Shown: positions 1-10,464 of the stretch, piece after piece | How the letters are laid out: each line of letters begins with the position of its first letter | Numbering within the stretch: the first letter of the stretch is position 1 | Origin: Cyathus striatus | Taxonomy: Eukaryota; Basidiomycota; Agaricomycetes; Agaricales; Nidulariaceae | Assembly (NCBI GenBank): GCA_025738555.1 | Contig: JAOVFP010000001.1 | Span: 1,302,001 to 1,366,000, forward strand | Direction: 5' to 3' | Length of the DNA stretch: 64,000 nt | Translations under genes and position numbers: made by a program | Notes under the pieces: model-generated | What the model saw: only the letters and a program-made list of their open reading frames with translations | Told to the model about the DNA's origin: nothing | The model's database searches: none

Positions 1-2040
1 TTTCCATTACAAGAATATGCAACACTAGTCACAAATGATTCTGTATAGTGTACTGTATATAGTGTTGAGTTCCAGACTCTATCTCTCCCTTTTATAATTG
101 AAAGTATATTTCCAAAGAAAGGTGAGTAGTGTTTTGCAATCAAAGAGTTTTCAGGTGCAAATGATAATACTGATATATATATATGTGGTATGCTTTTTTT
201 TATTGGAATGTAGAAGTTTGTAACAAGATTGATACTGTCTTCAATGAAAATAAGTTGATTCAAGTTTATCTAAACAAAGGTTAGCATTTCATTTATCTAA
301 AATAGTTGACTATATACCTTTGTACAAGATGTTAATCTTCTCATCATTTCTTGTGCTGTCTGTATTTCATTTAAGAGACTCATGACCTCTAACCAGTATA
401 GGAGCTTGCAATATAAGAACACGTTTAATTCTTTTATCATAGATATATGATCAAATTCTTCACTTTCAATAATATCAATATAATGCATGTTCCAATATTT
501 GCAACAGTATTGAAGATGTGTTGGTATATGCTGCTTAATTATTTGTGAAACATTTTCAATGTCTTTTTTTGCTATATAGGATGATTTGATTTTGCAAATA
601 TTAAATTTTAGTTTACTATTGAGAATTTTGAAAGCCATTTTGGTCATTCTTTGTTCATGTTCATTTCTATTAATTTCTAATATTACATTATTTGATTCTC
701 CTGTCAAAAATTCAATAAATGATAAATGATAGAATGCTACATTGTTGTCATTTATTGAAATGACAGGTTGAAGATAATGTAATATTCTTAAAACTTCATT
801 ATCAATGTCAGTCTCATTACCACCAATATCTAAGAAGTGTGTAATGTCCTCTTTTCTCATTTGTGATTTTGCAATTAATACTGTTGCCAATACTTGTCTC
901 ACAATTTCCTTTCTGTGTTCTGTCCATGTCCCAAACGAAGCCTGAAGTATTTGGTGATAGAGATTATGAACTCCATTTATCCTCCCAGATAAAACTTTCT
1001 CAACCTTTTCAGTGGGTGAAAGCTGTTCATCTTGATCTGCATTCATGGTGATGTACTTAATTGCAGTTGATGCCCATATAAATAATCCAGAAGCTTTATT
1101 GGACATTTTTTGTAACTTGTTTTCTAATGAATCAAGTTGTAGTTCATATTTGTAATCTTCAAAACTTTGTTTTAGATAGAAATATATGTCATAATTTATC
1201 TCTGAGTCAAATTTAGAATCAGTTTCCAATTTAATAAGCTTGCAGTGATCTTCTTTCCCAATTATTTCTGGCAGAGAACCAGGCCTTCCTGTCAGAATAA
1301 GCTTATATTGTTTAGGAAGCTCAATCCAATTTTGTAAAGTTTTTTTCAGAGATACTAATGGACCTGATGAATTAATTTCATCTAGGGCATCAATGACAAA
1401 TACAGGTGGATCCTTTTTCAGTTGTTCTTGACAAGTATTCAGTGGATCAACAATCAAATGATCAAAATGCCATTCAATTCTCCCAAGCTGGAAGCTGTTA
1501 TCAAGATATTCTGCCATAACCTCTTTAACAAAAGAATATTTTGGTTTAGAGGCTAAGTCTGCAGCTATTGTCCTCCAAACTACAGAAGGATCACTTAATG
1601 TGTTATCATCTCTTTTAAAGAAATGATGGCCACCCAATCTCTTCCATTTCTTTGAGTTGAGGGTATCAACTAGAGTTGAAGCAATTGCAGATTTTCCTGA
1701 GCCAGGACTACCAGTAATCCACATAATATTTGGAGTGGTCTCATCTATGAATGAAATGAATGACTATATTATGAATGCACAAACATATGAACATACCAAA
1801 ATCATTCAACCAGTTATAAATATCATTCAAAATAGTAACTCTAGTTCCCTCCATACAGGGAGGTGGGCAATGCAAGTTATGATCAACAGGCTTCAATAAC
1901 TTCAGTTTTTCAGAGATTTCATCATTTTTTATATTGTAATAATTGTTTTGATCATGACCAATAGCATTCTGCTGACCACCTAACACATTGATGTGGCTTG
2001 CATTGGTGAACATTTGACCATTCGATTCAGTTTGAGCCAT
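1..2040 (-). CDS. NACHT-WD40 STAND NTPase (NLR-like), 3' end beyond left edge
   Basis: Intracellular NLR-type protein of the fungal STAND class, a family linked to non-self recognition and cell death. I read three exons on the minus strand: 2040-1797, 1744-318 and 269 to the edge, with introns of 52 and 48 nt that join in frame (GTATGT..ATAG and GTATAT..TTAG). Exon 1 has the usual lead segment with the GTRVTILNDIYNWL block. Exon 2 opens with Walker A (GSPGSGKSAIA), then Walker B (PVFVIDALDE) and a sensor-like LILTGRPGSLPE, so the NACHT is complete. Exon 3 holds the linker PHIYISVLSFAPENS and the start of the first WD40 repeat, and stays open to base 1. The ATG at 2040 fits the family; an in-frame ATG at 2199 would add about 53 residues. 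The gene looks intact as far as it goes, but has only about three CpG sites in 1.7 kb. The WD40 part is an inference from the linker and repeat start; TPR or ankyrin ends are less likely. Confidence 0.88.
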
Positions 2041-3484
2041 TGTAAATGTAGGGAATTCAATGTTGAACTTGTATGCTGTTGGGCGCCCAAGCAATAAGGT
2101 GTTTGAGAAGAAGGAAGGAAGAATGAAAGTTGATGCGGACGAGCTATATAGTGTATCGCAATGCAGTTGACACGCGTTACTGAACATGTACTGAGCCAAA
2201 TCATCGGAACGATCAATTGTTACTGAATATTAATCCACGTTCTATATACTGAGTCCGACAACACGTTGTATTACGCGTGTCAACATAACAAATAATAATT
2301 ACACTCCTTAAACACGAGGACATTAAGATCAGGAAGAAAAGTTCAGCGACAATTCCTGTTCTTCCTGCAATACTTACTACTGAATGCGAGTTAGGCAAGC
2401 TGTACGCAATATACAGGATCGCGATGAACTCATCGACCTGCTTCTCCTGCTATCGCACGTGCACCTTACCACTATCTCACCTCCTTCAGCTCTTTCTCCT
2501 TTCCCATCGCAAATAAGTACCTCATATCGATATCATCTCGATATAACTAACACTAACTAAGAACCCTTATAAGAATTTGATCAAGAGCAGGCGTGCCAGA
2601 CTCCAGGAATGTTAATACGAGCTCGATACGGTCCGTGTATGGATGGATACCATATCTGAAGGATGGAGGGAGAAATCCCGATGGGAAGAGAAATGGAAGG
2701 GATGCATTCGATACTGTACGTTCTCGAATCCTTACCCAGTACATTCGATAACTCACCCCTTAATATTGTAAAGGAAGCTGGAGCCTCTGTACTACATGTA
2801 CTACCCTACCACCGGCCTCTCCGATTTCGTATAATTCTGGGTTGTACATATGCGACAAAATTGTGTAGCAAGGAAGCGTGAACGTGAACGAAGACAGTAA
2901 ACGACGACGTACTTAGTCACCTTTCCACTTCGCCTGGCTGCTTCAAGTTTCCCGTTGGTTAACACTACTTCTTCGTTAGGTAGTCTAAACCTGACAGAGG
3001 TTGTCACTGTTCATCTTCGATTACATTACCCTGGTCTCACTTCTCTCCCTTTCAGAAGGGGAGGGTGGAAGGGGAGGGAAGGATAGTGGTGGAGAACAAG
3101 CAAGAGGTGTCGCGGCATGTCGTGAAATGACTAGCACGACGCATGTACCGGGCAGCGATGCCCTTTTTTAGCAATAGAGATGGCGGACTCAGAAAGATGC
3201 TTAAGAATAAAGTCGCTGGCGGATGCCTCAGAGGAGAATTTCCAGTGAGAATAAGGTCATGATACAAAGTCATTAGAACTTAGTTTGAAACTCAAGATTG
3301 TGGCCAAATCGTGCCGCAGTGCCGGTGAGTGTTGAGTGAGGGTCAACGAGATTTCGCTTGATTCTGCTTGATTCTACTTGTTTTCCCTCATTTTCTCTAG
3401 TTTTCCCTCGACGGACTTTTCACTGGGGTCTGGGGTTCAACCCCAGTCAAAAGTCGCGCAGGCTTGGTCCGGCCAGATCTGGCA
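2041..3484. other. Intergenic region upstream of the NACHT gene, no gene seen
   Basis: About 1.4 kb upstream of the NACHT gene. Only short overlapping frames of under 80 codons are open and none resembles a known family or has convincing splice sites. Unlike the NACHT gene the segment has ordinary CpG content. The promoter of the NACHT gene must lie here; I cannot place it. Confidence 0.5.
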
Positions 3485-3492
3485 TTTCCGGG

Positions 3493-4188
3493 TAGTGTTG
3501 CCACGGTTCGACTCGAAAACCACGAACCGTACAAGTGGGACCGAAAAAAGTCGAGCCAAGTCGAGATCGTTGACTTCCGGTTCTCACGACCCGACTTCCA
3601 GATGAGGTCGACTCGAAGTCGACTTAGTCGCTTTAAGTCGCACAAAAAGTCTCGTATATCAGCTTTCCAGCGCAGTCTGCCCCATACGGCAGCACGTTCT
3701 ACGTATCAAGTCAATATAGCGTACATTTTAATTGAGGGATAATTTCTACGCGTTCTTAGCTTTAATTATGGTGTTTTACGAATATTGTGTCGTGAATCAT
3801 ATCTTTACTTTAGTAATGTATTGGTAGGCGCCCGCCACCAAGTGTACACACGCAATGTCAGCCCTGTGCGATGAGCGCCTATATTCCTTCAACTTCCACT
3901 TTCATTTCTCCGCAACAATTGTGACTTTAAACATGAACATCACAAAAATCATTGTAAGTTTCTGTATACATATATAAAATAGGATATATCATTTATATTT
4001 TCTTTCAGAGTGAATTTTACTAGTAAAAACCCCAATAACATCTGATTTATATGTAAGTCGATAACTTAGTCGCAAGTCAAGTCGAGTGCATCATTCAGGC
4101 ACAACTCGACTCGACCCTTCCGCTGTCAACTCCAAAAAACCGGTAGAAGTCAAACCAAGTGGAGTGGAGTCGAACCGTGGCAACACTA
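3493..4188. mobile_element. hAT-like MITE, 696 bp, 8-bp target duplication
   Basis: Ends are inverted repeats that begin TAGTGTTGCCACGGTTCGAC on the left and read as the complement on the right. The flanks carry the same 8 bp, TTTCCGGG, at 3485-3492 and 4189-4196. An 8-bp duplication and a TAG start are typical of hAT elements. No coding frame for a transposase is present, so it is non-autonomous. Inside the ends are clustered AGTCGA/GTCGACT motifs (3550-3640, 4055-4115), possible subterminal binding sites. Confidence 0.85.
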
Positions 4189-4449
4189 TTTCCGGGGAGA
4201 TCCGAGCAGGGCTGGGAACAACTGATTTCACACACTCAATCTTATCTGGTTACGACTTCTTTATCGTGTTCACACCACTGACTTGCGTGCACAACTTATC
4301 CTACCCGACCTTCTGTCCTCGTCTCCAGTCTACTCTAGTCTACTTCATCAGCTATGTCGCTCCTACTCGCTCTATCGGCACGATGCCGTGACTATATTTG
4401 TCCCGACCAAACAACACGACTGCTGTCAGCGCGACACCGACGATACCTC

Positions 4450-4570
4450 TCTTGCTTCTGTACCACCACCATCCCCACTCCGCTCCCACCCTCCCCACTC
4501 CACTCCCCCCTCCTCCTTCCCTCTTCCTTCCTCCCTCCCCTCTTCCTCCCCCTTCCCTTCTTCCTTCCCT
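4450..4570. repeat. Pyrimidine-rich low-complexity tract
   Basis: About 120 bases made almost wholly of C and T on the plus strand. It produces long but meaningless overlapping open frames in several registers. Confidence 0.7.
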
Positions 4571-4599
4571 GTAGCTGTCTTGTTGTCTCTCATGGTGTA

Positions 4600-5460
4600 C
4601 CGGTCAACCAGCCAGGTCCCTGTCGCATCCCTCTCGAGTCTCTCAAATATCGTGGTAACTTCAAGTGTTCTCATGGGGACCAAGACCTGTCTAGTCAAGA
4701 ACGTGAGAGTCGTGAGAAGATAGTTTGCGTGCACAGAAGAGGTATTGGGCTGGAAATGATCCTTTCGGTCCGCGTTGACATGGAGTGTGCGTGTTGGCCT
4801 GTTTTTTGTGCATGGGTTGACTATATGCGCATAGACAAAGTACCGCTGTGCTTCATCCCAGTACCCCGAGAACGTATGCTGACACCTCTAGTCCTTCTGA
4901 GGGGTATAGCGCTCATCAAGAACAGGGCCGTGGAGTGCCGCAGCACGATTTCATTCCTCACGGTTATATGTCGCAAGATGATTATCCTCCCCCTCCTTCG
5001 CCTCTGGCGCTTGATAGGATCTTTGGGCGTACAGTACGACCACTCGGTGAAAAGTTGGAAGGATTGCAGTATGGAGGAGTGGTTCGCTGAAGGTATGTTT
5101 ATCCGTATTTTTGAGACATTACAAAGAGTAATGATGTTATCATATTATCGGCAGCGGGCACAAACTATCTTTAGTGGTACTTTCAGATTTTTATACTTCA
5201 TTTCTCCTTACTTAACCATGTTCTCATATGTCCTCTTTCTTTTTACAGCCCATATATTACTGTAACACATAGGTGGCCATTGTCGACACTATAGTCAGGA
5301 CTACTAGTCTCGAAAAAACCATTGAATATCACCAACAGGTATAGGCATCATTTCGTCATCACTCTTACTCTGATGATTTCCGTTAGCCTCTTCGAGATTC
5401 CCTAGCCACCTCTTCCTTGGAGTCTGAAGACGAGCCTAATTCAATGGCTGTACTCGCGTA
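4600..5460 (+). pseudogene. Remains of an unidentified spliced gene
   Basis: I do not recognise this gene. Three stretches look coding by composition and splice sites. At about 4848-5087 a Pro/Ser/acidic segment (reading YPPPPSPLALDRIFGRTVRP and then a helical GEKLEGLQ) ends in a stop just before a good donor GTATGT at 5092. After an acceptor near 5271 the frame reads VAIVDTIVRTTSLEKTIEYH to a donor at about 5338 (GTATAG), and after an acceptor near 5387 it reads PLRDSLATSSLESEDEPNS and a stop TAA near 5460. The last two exons join in phase. The first does not join cleanly, so either the gene is broken or an exon is missing. A short coiled coil is likely around the EKTIEYH part. No function is proposed. 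Confidence 0.3.
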
Positions 5461-5947
5461 AATTCATGGGCAAGGGATATGATGGAGGTGCTGGAAGGCG
5501 GAGGGAAGTGGAGTGAGATATAGGGTGATAGGAGCGAGAAGAAGGGGGGGGATTTGTGGCAGAGTGGAAGCAGGAGGGGAGCAAGCTATGGGCTAGTAGG
5601 ATTGGGGATTATACCACCCGAGCTATTTTTGTAGATTCCGGATAGATCTGTAATTAGCAGAGAATTTAATGAATATATTGTTATTGCATGTCAGAGACAA
5701 CCGGACCACACCTGTTTTCTATCCGGAAAAGAGATCAAAATCAAGAAAAAATCCGAAATTTACAGAACGTCAGATGCGTCTGTAATTTCCGGATGTTGCC
5801 GGACCAGGCCTGCGCGACTTTTGACTGGGATCGTTCAACATTCAGATCTTATTGTGTATACGAGAGTTGTGGCGAGCTTTTCCGCACAAGTATTGCAGTG
5901 ACCATAGTGAGAGTTGAACGTTGAAGCTTTGGTTACATTAATGCAGT
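5461..5947. other. Region without a supported gene
   Basis: A purine-rich stretch (5461-5600) followed by AT-rich sequence with several copies of TCCGGA/TTCCGG (5635-5810). No frame with family resemblance or splice support. Confidence 0.45.
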
Positions 5948-6347
5948 TTCAGAAAGAGAACAGGAACAACGTACTTGTGCCACTCGATCACAAGTGTATA
6001 GTCCTCTCCTCCATGGACCATGGCCTCAAGCATTGGAGTATGCCTATGAGCGCATACTCTGGGATCAAGCGGGTACCGGTCCCTGGCTTGGTGCACCACA
6101 CGACCATCTCGCTTTCATGGTTGCCTACTACCATGTCTAGTTCGAGTGGGCCCAGAGGCAGAAGTCTAGTCACAACGAGAGGAGGGTTAGCGTAACAGTA
6201 GAAGAGAAGGAGTGGGAGTGTACCTTCGATGGAGTTTATGAAAGAGGTGTTGCATCGAGATTCTTGGCTTTCGGTGGTGGTGTTGCAGAGGTTGTAGCCA
6301 TATTGGGCGCCACGATGAGGGTGGTATAAGGGTCAGCTTGATAGGGC
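5948..6347 (-). pseudogene. Secreted 'macrofage activating glycoprotein'-like gene, decayed copy 1
   Basis: Parts of two middle exons of a basidiomycete secreted glycoprotein family. The first piece (about 6347-6217) reads GYNLCNTTTESQESRC, matching the conserved N-terminal cysteine region, and ends at a donor GTACAC. The second (about 6176-5960) reads DFCLWAH, shifts frame, then continues as NHESEMVVWCTKPGTGTRLI, the family signature (WCTKPG.GTRLIP). It ends at a donor GTACGT near 5972. Signal peptide and C-terminus are missing. There are at least two single-base shifts: one after PYQADPYTTLI, and one missing T in the CTC(T)TGGGCCC run compared with copy 2. Family assignment rests on these motifs recognised by eye. 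Confidence 0.65.
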
Positions 6348-6449
6348 TGGTCAATGTATCCTTAGCGAATTCTATGTGCACCGACTAGTGGTCGACATCG
6401 CTTGACACAACTACACTCCACACCCTCAACAGCATCATTCGAGTCTCGT

Positions 6450-7195
6450 TCGCCTTCTCAGTAGCAATCACGAAAGGAACAACGTTGAGAACACAACATC
6501 AGCGCCATTGCGTCATTGCTTGTGCTCTCCGCGGTCCCAATCGCACTCCCAGTAGTGATAGCGGTAGTCTTAACGGCCACCTCCCTACCCATAACGCTCT
6601 CCGTAGCAACAGATAGGCGTGACATTTGCCGGATAAGCGGTATCCCCCATCAGCAAGGAGTAAATCTCGGTACCGGTAACTTGTCGCAGGAAAGTGGGCG
6701 TTGTAGAATTCAATGGACTGGGGGTAAGTCATGATTTGGCCTTCGTAAGTGTATATCCCTAAGAAATCTTGGTTCTCAGTGCTTGCCATTGCAGGATACA
6801 AATACGCCGTTTGAGCGTTGTTGGGGACGTTGTAGGCGCAGCCTATTCGGGGTTGCCGCCGATGAAGCTTTGATTACATTAGTGGACAGTTTCAGAAAGA
6901 GGACAGTAAAGACGCACTTGTGCAACTCAACCTCAAGCGTATAGTCCTCTCCTTCAAGGCCCCAAGCATTGGAGTACGCCTGTGAGCGCACCCCTGGGAT
7001 CAAGCGGGTACCGTGCCCGGGCTTGGTGCACCAGGAGACCATCTCGCTTTCGTAGTTGTCTACTATCATATTGGGTTCGGGTGGGCCCAAGAGGCAGGAG
7101 TCTAGTCACAACGAGACAAAGAGGAAGGGAAGCGTTAGTGTAATGGTAGAAGAAAAGGGGTTGGAGGTGTACCGTCGATGGAGTTCATGAATGAG
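6450..7195 (-). pseudogene. Secreted 'macrofage activating glycoprotein'-like gene, decayed copy 2
   Basis: The longest of the three tandem relics. It has the last bases of the second exon (about 7195-7172), an intron, an exon at about 7110-6900 with NYESEMVSWCTKPGHGTRLI, then after an intron ending near 6870 the C-terminal part (6860-6450) reading GCAYNVPNNAQTAYLYPAMA and ENQDFLGIYTYEGQIMTYPQ, followed by a Ser/Thr-rich tail. In the normal family a block with GGELDPHGA-type motifs stands between the two; it is absent here, so the copy has a large internal deletion. Frame also shifts after GTRLIPG. Upstream sequence beyond 7195 is unrelated, so the 5' end has been lost. Confidence 0.65.
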
Positions 7196-8009
7196 AGCAC
7201 CCTGGACGTAAGAATTATTGTATAGTCTTTTCTTATTCTGTATTTTATTATTCGCAGCAGCATAGTATACACTGTGAACCCCGCTCTGGTTGGTAATCAA
7301 CCGGGTGCTTACTGATTATCAGTTTTCAACCAGCAGCAGGTTGAGTTTAGGTTGAATTGAGGACAACCTATGTCGAAGGATGATCACCATCCTAGCAATA
7401 GAAACCTACTGTAGGTTGAAGATCGAGGTGGAGTAACCTGGTGTAATGACGACATAGCTCCAAGAAGTGGTAAATAACACACGCATAGCGACAACACCCA
7501 ACTTTACAGCTAACCATCATTACCCACTGCCTCCTACTGCCCACAACACTACAACTGTCCATTTCCACTACCATGACAATACAAAATGATGAAAAACCTC
7601 GCGAGGTATGTATCTCAGAACCATCTTCCTATGACCCCCCTCTCATCTAGTGCTAGAATCAAATAGATATGCCCTAAATCACCGTAGTCCGACGTGGAAG
7701 GAGCTCAAAGGATGTCATTGACTACTGGTTGGAACAAGGTTCGTTTGCTATCTGTTCTATGTAAGTACTTATACTGAATTAACTGTGCCAAGAAGAGTCA
7801 CTCCGTACTCGCATCAAACTTGACGCATGGGCAAACACGTCGTTGTAAGGGGGAAACAGTTGGGATATATGAGAGAAGGATGGCAAGGTCTTAGTTGTCT
7901 CGGAGTTCGGTTGGAGACTGCTGAAGCGCTGAAGAGAGGCTTAATGAGACGGATGTGAAAGAGCTTGCGACGAGTTTTCATTCTGTAAAGGAAAGTATGT
8001 GCATCTTTT
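7196..8009. other. Filler between glycoprotein relics, no gene seen
   Basis: About 0.8 kb with no homology to the flanking gene copies. It starts AT-rich and contains repeated AGGTTGA/TCAACCT motifs (7300-7440). It may be inserted DNA that separated copies 2 and 3, but I found no terminal repeats. Confidence 0.4.
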
Positions 8010-8316
8010 GTGTACCTTCGATGGAGTTCACGAATGAGGTTTGGCACTGAGACTCTTGGCTTTTTATGGTGAAGTTGCAGAGGCTGTAGTCGTATTGGCT
8101 GTCACGATGAGGGTGGTGTCGGCATCAGCTTGATAGGGCTGGTCGATGTATCATTAGTTAACTCTTTGCATGAGCCATAAGAAAAATGATACCTGCAGGC
8201 CAGCTGAAGCGTTTGCCAACAAACGGAGTAGCAGGAAATGTCGCCAGCTGCCCAGAAACAGAGGCTATCGAGAGCGTAGTGAGTGCCATGAGGACAGATA
8301 GAACGGCAGTGGCCAT
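8010..8316 (-). pseudogene. Secreted 'macrofage activating glycoprotein'-like gene, 5' fragment (copy 3)
   Basis: First exon 8316-8193 with ATG and a clear signal peptide (MATAVLSVLMALTTLSIASV) followed by a mature start ending in RFSWPA, then donor GTATCA. Second exon about 8138-8010 reads YQADADTTLI, shifts by one base, and continues as the cysteine-rich region ending SQCQTSFVNSIE at donor GTACAC. Everything downstream is missing. The splice phases of exons 1 and 2 also do not match. The one-base shift after TTLI is in the same place as in copy 1. Confidence 0.65.
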
Positions 8317-9171
8317 GTTTAACCTGTTATTGACGATAGTTTGAAAGTGCGTGAAGCATAGCCCAGCAGAGTGGAAAGGGGTGACTGGGGAAAATGTTGA
8401 GACGAGAGAGCTGAGTTCGTTGGCAACAATGGTCCCCTATCCATTATAGCAGCCCCTTGAAATTCGCGGGTTCATTCGATATAGGAAGCTTGCGGTTTGC
8501 TTGGTAACGTTCTCCTCAACATATCGACGAGACCTTAATATGTATCATCAGTGTACAGCGAGTGTAAAAAACCTATTATGTAGTTCACACTATCAGGCTG
8601 TTACTTGTCAGCTCGCTAACAAAGTAAACCAAGAACTCACCACTCCTTCCATGTCTACTAGGCAACAATAAATCTTCCCACGACGTCGAGAACGATGAGC
8701 AACAGGTTTATCCGAAAAGCCATGATGAGAGCTCGGCGTTCAGGAGATTCTTGCGCAATCCTTACGAGTCTTGGCAGGTCTTGGCCCTCGGTGAGTCGGT
8801 GAACTCTTGGTTTACGCACAGACCAGTTGCACTGTTACATACACGGTCACGTGCTACTGGCGCGTACAGCGACCGAATTTGGACCGAATACTCCGAATAC
8901 ATCTTCCGAAGCTCAAACATATTCATTGTTTTTCATTTCTCAAAAACTTGACAGTCGGAAAGGCCAGCCACAAGTCTTTGAAGTTCTATTCGAAAATTTC
9001 CTTCGTTCCTCGTTCACCGGCACACCGTCGACTATTATACCCAAATACTTACGTAATATCAATTTAAACTTCGTGCAAACATTTTTATACAGCCCAAAGC
9101 ACATTGATTTGTATGTAATTGGTAAAATCGTATGTAACAGTCACCCGAGGATACCATTATCTACGTAATTT
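8317..9171. other. Region upstream of glycoprotein copy 3; possible exon near 8657-8790
   Basis: Holds the promoter side of copy 3. On the plus strand, 8664-8790 is open and reads like protein (acidic start, then FRRFLRNPYESWQVLALG) up to a donor GTGAGT at about 8791, but no partner exon or start was found and the family is not recognised. The remainder has no supported gene. Confidence 0.25.
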
Positions 9172-10444
9172 GCAGGCTCCTAAAACCATCCTCTCGTATC
9201 ACGAGGCATTCCTCCTTATGTTTTTGTAGAGGCAAACATCCGTCAATATTTATTCGGGACAAACAAAAACAAGGGGGAATGCTCGCGATAGAGAGGCTGG
9301 CACAACTGGTTACCGACATTTGTCCGTGAACCCTTTTCATCAACAGGGACATCGACAGCCGCACTTGCCGTATTCCCATTGCCAATGTCCCACCCAACGA
9401 CGTGCATTGTAATTCTATTCTTCCAATGTTCCTCCCAACACTTATTTACTTTTTACTTTTTTTCATAGTTCAATACTTGTATTGCAGCAAATGGAGTCTC
9501 TCAGGCTTTAATTTTTCGCTCTGTAATTTTACTCAATCATGTTTGCACAAGTTCAACAAGTACTGCTGACTCCTGAGAAATGCAAGCCCCACAGTTAGGA
9601 GAGAAAATGGTTCTCAATCGACAGTAAAAGATGAATTATTAACTCTCAAACGAACAATACTTACCAGATAGTTGGTACTAGTAAGCGAGAACGATGTCAT
9701 GTGGTCACGTGAAGACCACTCAGCACCCGCGGTAGCGTGAGTTTTATTGAGCAAGAAAGATGGAGCACAGGAATGAGAATGGAAACCTCGCTGAGACAAT
9801 GAAGAATTGTGGTGGCAGTAAGATAAAATGAATGCTGGCTGCAAGAGCTGGTTACACAACAAAATTTCAGAGGCAGGAATCGTTGTTCCACCTTGGTTCC
9901 ACTAGTAAGAGCAAGTCGTCACGAATTTACTACTATGGCCTAAGCTCCACTAGCCGTAACGATGAAGCGCTATGGGGAGATTCAATCAAGGTTTGACTGA
10001 AGAGAATGACCAAGTACCATAGCGGGATGACAAGAGAGTGGGAGATGGCTGAGTAAGTGGCAAGCTGGGTAATCAAGAGCAACTCTAATTGGTCTGGCGC
10101 AATATGAATTTTGACCATAGATAAATTTGTGTTGCTCATTAAATCAACATTAAATGGCATATGATATCATTATAAAATATGTCAAAGCTTAGAGGAATAG
10201 AATTAGAATGCATGTCGTTGGGTTGGAACATTGGCGGTGGGAATATGGCAAGTGCGGCTGTCGATGTCCCTGTTGATGAAAAGGGTTCACGGACAAATGT
10301 CGGTAACCAGTTGTGCCAGCCTCTCTATCGCGAGCATTCCTCCTTGTTTTTGTTTGTCCCGAATAAATATTGACGGGTGTTTGCCTCTACAAAAACATAA
10401 GGAGGAATGCCTCGCGATACGAGAGGATGGTTTTAGGAGCCTGC
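9172..10444. mobile_element. Fold-back element with ~250-bp inverted arms, 1.27 kb
   Basis: Left arm 9172-9423 and right arm 10194-10444 are inverted copies of each other, beginning GCAGGCTCCTAAAACC. The flanks share GTAATTT (9165-9171 and 10445-10451), or CGTAATTT if the last C of the right arm is counted as target. An arm of this length with a 7-8-bp duplication fits a non-autonomous hAT-like or fold-back transposon. The middle (9424-10193) has no recognisable transposase. A promoter-proximal insertion: its right end is 20 bp from the start codon of the next gene. Confidence 0.85.
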
Positions 10445-10464
10445 GTAATTTACAGATCTGTGGC

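Noticed and set aside
3428..3457. Stem-loop GGGGTTCAACCCC as a tRNA T-arm
   Set aside because: No A box, acceptor stem or anticodon arm around it.
4354..5265. 303-codon open frame
   Set aside because: Runs through the pyrimidine tract, overlaps another open frame, and crosses what looks like an intron (GTATGT at 5092 to TTTACAG); no family resemblance.
9614..9891. Open frames in the middle of the fold-back element
   Set aside because: Short, overlapping, no transposase motif.
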